A DNA stretch of 64,000 nt, from positions 2,480,001 through 2,544,000 of the forward strand of contig OY986971.1 in NCBI GenBank assembly GCA_963920575.1, given 5' to 3'. Below, piece by piece: positions 24,460-35,302 of this stretch. The first letter of the stretch is position 1; each line of letters starts with the position of its first letter. The translations under genes and the position numbers were made by a program. This stretch comes from Narthecium ossifragum (taxonomy: Eukaryota > Streptophyta > Magnoliopsida > Dioscoreales > Nartheciaceae). The notes beneath the pieces were generated by a model that saw only the letters and a list, made by a program, of their open reading frames with translations, did no database searches and had not been told where the DNA came from.

Positions 24460-25872
24460 ATGGAAGCCTCCGCAACCCTCCGATCCACTCCATGCCTCTT
24501 GGCGCTCTCCAATCTCACCGCCCATCGGTCAAAAACCTATGTTTCTGTTGGATTCGTCAAGGTATCCGCTCCCAAATCATACAAAGTTTGAGTTTTGTTA
24601 GCCGTGATTCCTTGCTTGTTGCAATATTTTTGGGAATATTGTTGATTCTTTGATAAAACTCGTCATAGGGTTTCCGTTCGATGGCCACTTACCATCGGTG
24701 CCATCGGAGAGCGAATCAGTTAAGGAGGACGGGAATCGTAGCGGCTGCATCTTCGTCATCGAACCCTTCGGAGGATGAAAACCCGATCGCTCCCCTTGAA
24801 TGGGAATCTGGAGCTGGGAAATTCTTGTCTGAGATTCTAGTTAGCCATCCCCACCTTCTACCCGCCGCGGCCGATCAGCAGCTCGAGCAGCTTCAAATCG
24901 ATCGTGATGCTAATATGAACCCCGGCGAGCCTTCCTCCCCCAGCACCGACCTCGTTCTTTACAGGTAAAGGTCCAAAAGCTGATCTTTTTGCTTAATAAT
25001 TCTGTGAATTCCCTCGAGTTGTGGGAAGGATTAAAACTTTAGTTGAAATTGTTAGGAGAATTGCTGAGCTGAAGGCTAATGAGAGGGGAAGGGCACTGGA
25101 AGAGATATTATATGCCTTGGTTGTGGGAAAATTTATTGATGCCAATGTCTCATTGGTTCCTAGCATCGGCAGATTGACTGATCCGGCAGGTATGGCTGGT
25201 AAGTGGAAGGAGGAAGAGAACCTCGAGCGGCTTCACTCCCTGGAGGCGTATGAGATGATCAAGAACCACCTGTCCCTTATACTAGGTCAGCAGCCAGAGG
25301 ATTCGGGCGTTGCCATGCAGACAAGCAAGCTTCGTGTTGGGCAGGTCTATGCAGCATCAGTTATGTATGGCTACTTCCTAAGGAGAGTGGATGAGCGATT
25401 CCAGCTTGAGAAGTCGATGAAGACCCTCCCTTGGGGATCAGACGTGGTGGAGGATACCGTTAAGCAACAAATTATGCCAGATGAGTCTTGGCCATCTCCT
25501 CAAGCTGATAGTTCCCATCCTGAGGTATCGTCCTGGTCGACTAGCTTTGGAGATGGTGGATTTGCTGATAGGATTAAACCCTGTAAATTGCGGTCTTATG
25601 TCATGTCATTTGATTCGGAGACACTTCGAAGATATTCGTCAGTTAGGTCAAAGGAGGCATTTAGCATTATCGAAAAGCATACCGAGGCATTGTTTGGGAG
25701 GCCAGAGATTATTATCACTCCACAAGGGACGATTGATTCGTCTAGGGATGAGCTTATCAAGATCAGCCGTGCAGGACTGAAGAGGCTTATATTGGAGGCA
25801 GTGACTTTTGGATCTTTCCTATGGGATGTGGAGAGCCATGTGGATTCAAGATACCACTTTGTGACTAATTGA
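24460..25872 (+). CDS. Chloroplast DUF760 protein (UV-B-induced At3g17800 type)
   Basis: Three coding exons, 24460-24561, 24669-24964 and 25056-25872, join in frame to 404 residues. The N-terminus (MEASATLRSTPCLLALSNLT) is Ser/Thr/Ala-rich with few acids, as in a chloroplast transit peptide. The mature part has GKFLSEILVSHPHLLPAA, STDLVLYRRIAELKANERGR, LEEILYALVVGKFIDAN, QVYAASVMYGYFLRRVD, KPCKLRSYVMSFDSETL, HTEALFGRPEI and the C-terminal LEAVTFGSFLWDVESHVDSR. These blocks are those of the DUF760 family named after Arabidopsis At3g17800, a chloroplast protein whose transcript responds to UV-B; the biochemical role is unknown. The second junction splits an Arg codon (AG|G) and was chosen because it restores LYRRIAE. 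All borders are GT-AG. The reading frame is intact. Confidence 0.92.
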
Positions 25873-28027
25873 TTAGTTGGTATGTTAGTTGGGTTTGTAA
25901 TTTAACGTGTGAATATTATTTGAGTAAAGCTCGAGTCTTTGGTTTTGCTATTACATGTCTCTTTCTGGATCGGTATTACTGCTAAATTTGAGAGCAAAGC
26001 TTTCTGTTTTGTAACTCATTTTTATGGATCTTGTGTGATAGTCAGTCTGAAGCTACTTCTAGGTAACAGTACTGATGCCTTGTCACAGATTGTTAACTGA
26101 TGTTTCTCTGGTCAATGTTTTATAAGTAGAACTCCGAGCACATAGACCTTGCTGATCCTTTGGGAGAGGGATCACATTCGGTGACATACTGCTGCAATTC
26201 ATCTTCACTAGCAAACAGCTACTGATCCTATTAGCAGTTGAGAAGCTCAATGGTTAATGTTCAGTGCTATTTTTTGTCTACCAGTATAGGTTTCAGTATA
26301 TGTATGCTTGAGGACTCAACATAAGTGATGTTTGCATAGTTGCAGGATGATTTATGGGTTTCTCTCCTTTGTGATGTCTTTCTCTTCCAAGCAATTTAAA
26401 CTTTGTTGCCTCTTCTCCTATGACTAGTTGGAACTAGCTTTCTTATGTTTTGCAGCCTTCATTTTGAGCATATGTTTGTTGAGTTATGCGTATGTAAATC
26501 TTGTTGTTATCAATGATGTGATTCATTTAAGTTCTCTCATTCAAGGGCCATATAAGTTTGATTAATGCTGGTTCACTTATCGAACTGCTTTCCTCATGCT
26601 TCTTAGAAAGAGAAATAAAGATCAGGAAGAACTTGCGATCAATCTTCATGCAAATTGTCCTGTGAAATTACTTTTAGCGTTACAGTTTTCAAGTCTCATG
26701 CCCACCCATAGTAGGCGTGAGACTTGCAACAGAACCCTATAAGAATTCAATACTCAAAACACGCATACCCAACCTACCGGTGATGGCCCATTATGCGTAA
26801 TCCATTTTCCTTGCTTTCTTTCTGCAGGATGGCATGATTGCAAAGAAAAAGAAGAGAGATTTCCTAGAATCAATTAGTAGAATATATAAAAGCAAGGAGG
26901 GAAAGAGATGGTGTTGATGCCTCTGAGCAATATGAACCACCATGTATGTCATCATGGAAGAATGTCTAAAAGATGGACTCTTCTTGTTGTGCTTTCTATT
27001 TCAGAAGAACATACTTTTCTTGCTGAGAGAGAGACTGTGAGGTCAGAAGGAATGTTTGGAAACATAGCTTTCATTAGAATTAGGCAAAGCACTGATGCCA
27101 TTGCCAAACATGGACATTAAATTTATAGACTCAAGTGAATGAACACATGCCATGATAGCTAGCCACTCAATTGGTGACTGATTTTATGGCTCTTCCTTGG
27201 TATCTCCCTTTCAGGCTTTCATCACACTCACTCAATTCATACCTTCAATAAGAGGGGGTCCATCCTCCTCAGTGGAAGAAGGTGATGAACTTTTAGAAGA
27301 GATGGAAGAGAGTGGCTGTTGCAATCTAGAGGAATGGAAGGCATCATTCTAGTGGTTTCATGTTTTTCTACAATTCCTTGTTTTAGGAACCCTACTAGCT
27401 AGGCTCTTTCATGAATGAGAACCACCACTCTAACATCAATATTCTGCAACTTGGCAATGCTAGCACTATACTAATTGCCAGTTTAGGTGGAGGTGATGAG
27501 CAATTTACTCAATGATGGCTAAGGATTTCAGTATTTGGATGCAATGAACCAATGCTAGGTAGACAAGGAAAATCGATCACGCTAGGTCTTGCGGCAGATC
27601 ATAACTTTGCTATTTCAGAAGAGCCCCGATATATATATATATATATGTATGTATATAATCTCGTGATCTTTAATTATTTATGATGATTTAGGAGAGAGTT
27701 ATGAGGATTAATATATATATATATATATACATATATAGTTGCTTGACCTAAGTCAAGATGTTGTGATTTGACTTTCTGAGCCAAGATCACAAGTTCTAGC
27801 ATTTAATAAGAGATAGATAGAAGCTTTTGTTTTTGGGAATATACATTTGGTGAAGTAATATGCTTTATATATCAGAGTCTGATTGCTTGGCAGCTAGCAT
27901 TGAAGATTTTGAGTGGCCGTACGTGTATGATTAAGGGCCTGAAGAAGAAAGCTTTGTTAGGAAAGTGTGGGCTCATATTGTAAATTTGAGTCAGTTTCTT
28001 CTTTGTTACAAGTCGACTTTCTATACA
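25873..28027. other. Intergenic DNA with AT microsatellites
   Basis: No recognisable gene. An ORF at 26908-27120 starts with ATG but resembles nothing I know and is probably chance. AT dinucleotide runs lie at about 27630-27650 and 27710-27730. The first few hundred bases probably include the 3' untranslated region of the DUF760 gene. Confidence 0.4.
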
Positions 28028-28854
28028 GGGCATGTTTGGTTGCTCTGAAGAGTGACTTCACTGAAGTGAGTTTCTCTGAAGTGGGCTGTCAGTTTTGGGT
28101 GTTTGGTTGATGCTGGAGTGGATGCTGAGTTTTGAAAAATTCTGACACTTTTGCTGTTTGGTTGATGCTGGAGTGAAGGCTGAGTTATGGGATTTTTTGA
28201 GTTTTGGTGTTTGGTTGGTGCTGGAGTGGGAATATGGTCACCCCCCACTGTGTCTGGTGAACATACCACCCAATATGTGGCATACATGGATTGCCGACAC
28301 GTGGCAATCCATGTTTTAAAATCCCACTTATTTAATTCATCACCCGATAGACCCCCCCCCCAGCTACTCCATCGAGGCCTTCACCCATCGGGTCTCCCGA
28401 TCCAGGGCATCACCCATTCTCCCAGCGGCCAAAGCTTCCATTGATCTCTCCATCGATCTCCCGGCGGCTCCTCCATAAAAAGGGCTCTGCTTGGATGGTT
28501 ATAAATTTTTGTTACATGATGATAATTATATGATTCAAGAATGATGCATTAGCAAACTAATAAAGTATTTTCACTTTCTGAAGACAAGATTATTAGACAT
28601 GACTGCTGCTTTGGATGGTTTTGAAGATGCCTAACATGATTGCTATTTGACAAGCCTGCAAGCTTCTTCAGTAGATGATCCTCTTAAATCTTATCTTCCA
28701 ACTATTATGCGCGTGATCAATCGTTATTATAGTTGTCTATGAAAACAATCGCAAATATACTTATGCACTTCAACCCGATCATCTAATAGATATGCATATA
28801 TTTTGGAACCATCTAATAGATATGCAGAAATTAGGATAAGTACAAATATTCCAA

Positions 28855-29010
28855 CCATTCCTTGTACATACAACCATTAAGAAAAGTACAAATACCACCA
28901 AATACGACATGAAACATACAACCATTCCTTATACATACAAATTAAAAATACAACTATTCATTGTACATACAAATTATAAATACAACCATTCATTGTACAT
29001 ACTATTTATA
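28855..29010. repeat. AT-rich tandem repeat, unit about 31 bp
   Basis: Words such as ACAACCATTCATTGTACATA recur four to five times with small changes. The sequence lies within the Harbinger element, between its left end and its last ORF. The surrounding 28680-30160 holds further loose repeats of CATCAATTGAAA-like words and no gene that I can support. Confidence 0.65.
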
Positions 29011-30164
29011 CAACAGGACTTGATTCTTTGTACATAGAAACTCCTTTACAATTATTCCACAAGTCTTCAATTTGTTGCCGATCACTTTCTTTGCCTCTTA
29101 CGATCGTGTATAAAGATACAAGGGCTCAGAAATTGGATCATCATTGCCCTTTTGTGGCGGCAATTAGTTGCTTAACACATTAAACCATCCAAATCACCAA
29201 GCCACTCATACCCGATCATCATTTTGGAATCATCACTTCCCCAAGAACATCATTTCACCATCATGTCCCCAAAATACAATAGGCAACGAAACATATACCA
29301 ACAAAAACATCATAGGATCAGTTTTCATCATCTCCTCATCTCCCTATAATCATAAGCAACAATAAATCATAAAATAACAAAACCATCAATTGAACATGAA
29401 TTCATAAGTGACATGGCTGCCATCAAAAGTAATATAAGCTGCCAATCATGAAATCAACTCAAATCGACAAATACACAAGTCCATACCATCAATTGAAATC
29501 AACGACATCAATTGAAACCAATAAGTGTACAAAAATCAAATAAGATCAACTCAAACAATTTACAACATCAATTCTAACAATGAATTGAAATCTGCAATTT
29601 ACATACCATCATCAATTTAGATCAGCAATCAATTGAAACCAGCAATCCAAGATTACACATTGGGGATCAGATTTATTACAACACTTATTCTCAGAGCAAA
29701 CCAAAACAACACATTGTAGCAATTTATGCTTGCATTCCAAAATAACACATTGGGGATCAGATATATATATGTAAGCAAGTACTCATCATTTCCCCATAGC
29801 CAACCAACAAACCAGCATTACCAACAAATCAGCAAACCATCACCAACAAATCATGGTGTGTAACTGGTTGCCACCCAAGTGGCCATCCAAGTCACCTTAA
29901 CATGGATTATAACATCATCATCATCTCCCCCATCCAAATTATAATTGAAATCTGCAAGATACAAAAGTTCATATATGTAAACAAATACTCATCATTTCCC
30001 CATAGACAACCAGCAAACCATCACCAACAAACCAAGATCATTAACATATAAACATAAACATCCATTTGAAAATCATTCCAATCTACCCATCAACAAGAAA
30101 TCAATTCAAATAGGCAAATATGCAAGTCCATAAACATACATTGAAAAGTAATACAAGCTGCCAA

Positions 30165-30527
30165 TCAACATGAAATTAGCTCAAAATGGCAAATACACAA
30201 GTTCATACACAAATTTATGAAATTAACCAATGCCATGGTGAAAAACACAATAAACCCTAATACAGTACACAATCCAAATGTAATTGCAAGTTCAAATTCA
30301 AACCAACCACACCCTCTTATACTGAAATTAGTTGCACGAGGCAATTGAGATGCATACTCATGATATGAATTTAAAGCATCATTTCTATTATAAAACCCTC
30401 GATAACACGCCCCACTGAATTGATGCACTTGTTCATGGCATGCCGACCACGAATCATATACACCGGGTCGTCTCCCTTTGTAGACGACATAGTATTTAAT
30501 GATTTCAAGTCCTGCAATGATGGTCAT
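30165..30527 (-). CDS. Harbinger-borne ORF with RNase H1-N/viroplasmin-like domain and hydrophobic tail
   Basis: The 120-residue frame begins MTIIAGLEIIKYYVVYKGRR and continues with PGVYDSWSACHEQVHQFSG, YRGFYNRNDALNSY. YYVV-KGR-PGVY--W-x-C--QV-x(n)-Y--F-----A is the pattern of the small domain at the N-terminus of RNase H1 and in caulimovirus viroplasmin (Pfam Cauli_VI family), which binds nucleic-acid hybrids. Residues about 76-105 (FELAITFGLCTVLGFIVFFT and following) are strongly hydrophobic, so the product may be membrane-anchored. No RNase H catalytic domain follows. The Met could be internal: an AG lies at the start of GACTTGAAATC (about 30510), so an upstream exon is possible. It lies directly downstream of the Myb/SANT gene and on the same strand. 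Domain recognition is by pattern; function is unknown. Confidence 0.65.
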   Translation of the reverse strand: MTIIAGLEIIKYYVVYKGRRPGVYDSWSACHEQVHQFSGACYRGFYNRNDALNSYHEYASQLPRATNFSIRGCGWFEFELAITFGLCTVLGFIVFFTMALVNFINLCMNLCICHFELISC

Positions 30528-30821
30528 TGACCATCAACATGTGAGCATGCTCATATGCATAATTGTTTGAACAAGTAGTTAAACCAACAAATAAACAAGG
30601 GGATTAGCTAGTGGTAGTGTCATATAAGATTTAGATGCAAATATCCAAGTAAACAAGGGCATACATCATGAGCTTATAATTTCCAAAAATATGCTGCAGC
30701 TAGTGGTAGTGTTTGCATGCACATAATCCAAAAATCACAGCATCAGCTAGTAGTAGTGTTTGCATGCACATCATCAGCTAGTGGTAGTGTTATATAAGGT
30801 TTAGATGCAAATATCCAAATG

Positions 30822-31916
30822 TCAATCGTGCCTATTTGGGTCAAAAAAGTCTTTCAACCACATCTTCCGGTGTTTTATGCTCATCACCAAGAATCCCCGT
30901 GCTTCTACCTCATCCCGGTTTAGCATGTTGAAAACACGTAGAAGATCCGCCTCGGGGTATTCAGTAGTACACTCCATAAAAGACGCATATAATTTATCGG
31001 TCGATTTGACGTTGCCCGATAGAATGGCATCCCCAACCTTCTCAATGACTCTACAAAATGTGTCATCCCTCGTCTCTCTCGACCGCTTACTAGCAAATGC
31101 CCGAGTTGGCATACGCGCAACTGTGTCGGCCATAGTCATGCGCACAAATGTCTCCCCGTCACTTGTGCCTGCATGAGCATTGTTATTCCCCGTGGGCGTG
31201 CTCCCCATGTCTATGGCGGCCGGGCTATTGGTAGCCTCATAGGTCGGGGTAAAGGGGGGGCAAGAATCCGCATCCTCGAGATCTACGACAGGCTCGTTGG
31301 GATCAGTCTCGTCATGGGCGGACCGAGCATATCTGCCCGAGGCTCTCTCCTCGTAGCAGCAAGCGACAAGCAGGTCAAAATTAGGGATTGGCTTGTTAAT
31401 AAGGTTCCTAGCATTAGGATGTGCCTACATAATAAGAGAAGTATTAGTCAATTTTCAATGCAAGACATAAGTTCACGATAAGTTGTTGCAAAGTATTAGG
31501 CAAGGCCAACGCACCGCAATATACGCCGCGACAACATCCACATTCATCGAGAACTTCTTGTCAAGTTCTGTCCATCCACAACCACTTAATTTCTGCAAAG
31601 ATTTAATGACGTCGTACTTCTTTCGACACCATACCATGTGATTCTGAACATGTTTGAGCTCAAAGCCCCACTGGGGGTCAAGTTTGTCATTCACATACTT
31701 GGCCGCCGCATTAAAGTGGTGAGTTTTAAACCACCTATCCCCTTTGGGACGGCCCTTCTTAACCTCGGCGAGGTACTCAAGGAGGTGAGCCTCCTCCACG
31801 TCGGTCCACCTCTTGTTCTGGCTACCCGTTTTGCCTTGGGCCTTCGCCTTGCCCTTGGCATTAGGCTCACCACGAGGTAGTTGCGAACCATCGTCGGGTT
31901 GAGAGGAAGAATCCAT
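30822..31916 (-). CDS. Harbinger Myb/SANT-like DNA-binding protein (two exons, 334 aa)
   Basis: Exon 1 is 31916..31515 and exon 2 is 31424..30822, with GT at 31514-31513 and AG at 31426-31425; the joined frame is open from ATG to stop. Exon 1 carries the Myb/SANT-like domain: KRWTDVEEAHLLEYLAEVKK, then HHFNAAAKYVNDKL and HMVWCRKKYDVIKSLQKLSG, typical of the trihelix-like proteins encoded next to PIF/Harbinger nucleases. Across the junction it reads AAYIAAHPNARNLINKPIPN, confirming the splice. The C-terminal half contains an acidic linker (DETDPNEPVVDLEDADSC) and ends in MWLKDFFDPNRHD. In this superfamily the protein binds subterminal transposon DNA and helps bring the nuclease to the nucleus. 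Unlike the nuclease gene beside it, no break is visible, so it might still act on related non-autonomous copies. Confidence 0.85.
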
Positions 31917-32123
31917 ATTCTGTAAATAATCCAATGAGATATAGGCATTTAAAATATACTGCATACACCACTAACATTGTGCACATAATGTTATGCGTTT
32001 TTATAAGCCGAACAATAACAAGTAGTTCAGATCTTATGAAAGGTTGTTAAACATTGTGGGCATTTATAACATAACAATGGTAACAACTTAATTAGTCAAC
32101 CGAATAAAACATGTAACAAATCC

Positions 32124-33463
32124 CTAACGATCTCGTTGGAAGTCAAGCCACATCTGTTGTGCGATTTCATCGCGCAAATTGAGCCAAACACCTTGCTCCT
32201 GGCGTTGCTCTCTCGTCGTGCGCGGTTGTGTAATTGGCGGATCATCTTCGATGGTCTCAACCATCATCAATGGGTCGTTTGGGGATTTGTCAAGAATGAA
32301 ATTATGCAGAATACAACAAGCAATGACAATATCAACTTGTGTCCTGTAGGGGTAAAATGGATGTGATGTGAGAATCTTGAAGCGGTTCTTAAGCAAACCA
32401 AACGCTCGTTCAATCCTAGATCTCAGCGATGAATGATGTAGGTTAAAGAGCTTCTTTTCGTTTTCTGGAATGCGTCCAACAAACTCGTTGAGATGGTACC
32501 TTACAACCCGGTATGGTGCAACAAACCCAGGCGTGGTTGGGTACCCGGCATCTATCAGGTAATACTTTCCTACAAGATAAGAAAGGGTTTCAAACGACTA
32601 GTACGCCTAATCAAGAATAAAGCTAAACGACGATTGTGTGGGGCTACTTTATACTTTCAATGGTTTTCAACCACCGGGAGGTTGTCGAGAAAGGGCGTCT
32701 TTTAAGACAGTATAGTTATTGGCCGACCCTTCCCAACCGGCCAAGACGTAGGTAAAACGGAGGTCAGGAGTAGCAGCAGCTAACACGTTCTGTGTAAGCC
32801 CCTTACGCCCTCGAAAGGGAAGTGCCATGTCGGCGGGGACACTGGCATCTATGTGAGTTCCATCGATGAGGCCAATGCAATTCTACAGGGAAAAAAGTGA
32901 AGAATTCATGGTGAGTTCTGGAAAGCATGAAATGCTCATGACCCGAGAGAGGGTTGGATAGTACCTTAAAGTACGGATAATATGAATGGTTGTACAAAAT
33001 TTCAGAGTGTGTTGATGGGCCAGGCTGTTGCATAAATGTGTCGCGTAGGGCTAGTACCGCCTTCAATACCATGTGGAAATATCGACTGATAGTCTCACCA
33101 GACAACATAAACTCCATGCGCATGACCCGATTTTCGTGTTATGGCCCACAATATGCAGGAATATACATAATTGTTCTTCAACTTTGACATGATCAGTGTC
33201 CAAAAGAAGTTGATGTACTCTCATCACTCTTGCTAACTGATGCAACGCGTCTGCATCCATACGTATGTAACTAACGCAGTAATCCCCCCCGTTCTCAATA
33301 TCCTATCCATATGCCCTTCTCGTAACACAAGTCGTTGCTCGCGTGGTATAACACGTGTGTTATCACGCGAGTCAAGGTAGCGTCGTGCAACCGTGACAAC
33401 GACTACATAGGCTGCAGCTAGCATCCTCATCCGCTCAAAATGCTCGTCATCGCCATTGGCCAT
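32124..33463 (-). pseudogene. Harbinger (HARBI1-like) DDE nuclease, frameshifted and lacking one catalytic Asp
   Basis: The gene starts at the ATG at 33463. Pieces in order: helical N-terminal region (LRVHQLL-type, around 33240-33130), a segment MLSGETISRYFHMVLKAVLA, then exons 32882..32675 and 32569..32124 with GT-AG borders. The catalytic domain shows LIDGTHIDASVP (first Asp), GWEGSANNYTVL, KYYLIDAGYP and RSRIERAFGLLKNRF (Glu). Family members have Asp where this protein has the second Asn of SANNY, so the second catalytic residue appears lost. Homology also changes frame twice: near 33303-33307 and at the T run 33131-33134, each consistent with a one-base deletion. The enzyme family cuts transposon ends for cut-and-paste movement. 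This copy should be inactive. Confidence 0.85.
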
Positions 33464-33559
33464 CTAGTAGAAAAGTAAAAACTTTAACTAAAAATCCTAT
33501 AACACATCTATCATGAGCATGTAAAACAGCTATACCAACATGAGTATCTAAAGAACAGG

Positions 33560-34643
33560 ACATGTTATCTGTAAGATGTTGTTTGCGGTGTTGCTTCCCG
33601 ATGCAGGTGTTGTGGTGGACTGCTGGCAGTTGGTGGTGGTACCACTGCAGCAGCTCCTTAGACCTTATTTACCTGCTCACCACCCCGGGCCTGCAGGGTG
33701 CCGTGCCCAGACCTTGTTTGATATATCATCACATACTGTTGCCTGTTTATCTGTATTATCCTGCGCATGTCTATAACATGCATTGTGATGCGCATTAGTT
33801 GCATCTGTGTAGGGCATTGCCGATCCGGGGCTTTCGGGTAGCCCGGATCTAGCTCTAGGACCGTTGCGGGTATTCAGTCATTTTCGATGATAGGGTTAGT
33901 TTGACCTGAATACATGTTGTTTGATGTTTAGAGGTCGTGTCGGCCTCGAGCCAGATGTTGTGGGTGCAACCGGTGTCGGTTCTTGTCCTTAGGGGCCTTC
34001 AGAGGGGTCCAGCCCAGGCAGTGTCTGTTCTTGCCCGCAGTGGCTACTAGTGTGGGCCCAGTTCGTTAGGGTGACCACAGCTGAAACCCTGCGACACTAG
34101 GTGTATACAGGATGGGCCTAGTCCTTTGGGGTAATAATGGTTGGGTATGCATAGGGACCCTGGCAAAGGGTTATGGGACCCTTGCTGCACACCCAAGTCT
34201 TGCTTGAGGGCGGCACTGTTGTGTTCCCTCTCTTGTGAGTGTCGTAGTGTAGTGTCCCTGCTGAGCTTAGTGCTCACTCCTACCCGGGTTGCGTTTTACA
34301 AGTGTTGGCGCTAGCTCTTCTTTGGTCGCCCTTACCGGGTTGGTGTTTGGTGACGTGGCAGCGTCTGGCGGTGCTTGAGAGGTGACAATCTTACAGTTTT
34401 ATACCTTTTGTTATAGATAGTCTCCTACGGGAGTGATAAATGTATAATTTTCCTGTTTTAAGGTTTTGTAATATATCCAGTTTCAGTCTTTGAAGTTTGT
34501 AATATTTGTATAATACAGGATGGTTGTGATTGCTAGGGTAGCCACTACGAATAGAGGGAAACATCGCCAAAATTTCCGCAGTAGGTTAGGTTCCGCTTCG
34601 CGTCGTCCGGCCCGGTTGGGCCTACGCGGGTCGGGGCGCGACA
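33560..34643 (+). mobile_element. Probable solo LTR of a Ty3/gypsy element nested in the Harbinger element
   Basis: The right end TCGGGGCGCGACA, after a GC-rich stretch, is the usual 3' end of Tekay/Del-type LTRs, which end in GGGGCGTGACA. What follows (CCGCCGGTCACG) is not a tRNA primer site, so this is not an intact 5' LTR. The body has an AT-rich part with TATA- and poly(A)-like sequences at 34400-34520. The left boundary is uncertain; TG-starting candidates lie at about 33561-33610, and I cannot find a matching 5-bp flank. The segment separates the nuclease gene from the right end of the host element. The leader-like sequence 34650-35150 that follows is purine-rich and belongs to the Harbinger element. 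Confidence 0.5.
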
Positions 34644-35302
34644 CCGCCGGTCACGAAGCTTCTCAATATCGCAGCCCAGGCTTGCATCACAGCCACTTCC
34701 AGCGGGATCGGACCCAAGATCAGCCGGAGTAGTCAAGATCCAAAGATCCGGCTTCAAGCGTGGGAGGAAACCCTAGATCGCCGTCGGAGAAGGGAGGAGG
34801 AGGCCATCTTCGTCGAAGGAGGAGAACGAAAGCCAACATCAGCGTCCATGGGAAAGAGGAGGGAGGTCGGAGAGAAGACAGAACCCTATATCAGGGTCAT
34901 CGCGGAGGAGGATGCTATCTTCGGAGGAGGACGAAAGCCAACATAAATGGCCATAGGGAAGGAGGGAGGTCGGAGAGGAGGAAGAACCCTAGATCGGGAT
35001 CATGGCGACGACGAGAGAGAGCGTCTCTCGCGAAGAACCCTAGGAAGCGAAGGGTTTTGAAGTGGCGGGATTAAAGGCTGAAGTGGGTTTGGAATTAAAA
35101 GCTGAAGTGAAAGCTCAGTTCAGCGACTTCAGGGCTTTTTCACCCGAAGTCGTTCTCTGAAGTCACAGGCAAAAATCCAGTTCAGTATATAACTCACTTC
35201 AGAGCATTTCAACCACTTTTCATCCAACCAAACACCTTAACTAGCTAAAGTGACTTCAGCCGAACTGACTTCAACAACCACTTCAGCCAACCAAACATGC
35301 CC

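Larger units (their letters stand above)
28028..35302 (-). mobile_element. PIF/Harbinger-type DNA transposon, about 7.3 kb
   Basis: The ends share GGGCATGTTTGG as terminal inverted repeats (28028-28039 and 35291-35302). The left subterminal region repeats GTTTGGTTGATGCTGGAGTG-like words three times (about 28100-28230); the right one repeats AAGTCACTT/CTGAAGT words. Inside, all on the minus strand, are a nuclease gene (32124-33463), a Myb/SANT gene (30822-31916) and a third ORF with a viroplasmin-like domain (30165-30527). A DDE nuclease paired with a Myb/SANT protein is the diagnostic content of PIF/Harbinger elements. The 3-bp flanks are ACA on the left and ATA on the right, so the expected 3-bp target duplication would have to carry one substitution. 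An LTR-like segment is nested between the nuclease gene and the right end. Confidence 0.85.

Noticed and set aside
26908..27120. 70-codon plus-strand frame after the DUF760 gene
   Set aside because: Short, no motif, no neighbouring exons that extend it.
28680..30160. Possible CRISPR-like array because of regularly repeated CATTGTACATAC words
   Set aside because: Units are adjacent, imperfect and without unique spacers, in a plant transposon; this is an ordinary AT-rich tandem repeat.
30805..31176. Plus-strand frame opposite the Myb/SANT gene
   Set aside because: Shadow of the minus-strand exon, whose splice junction and domain are clear.
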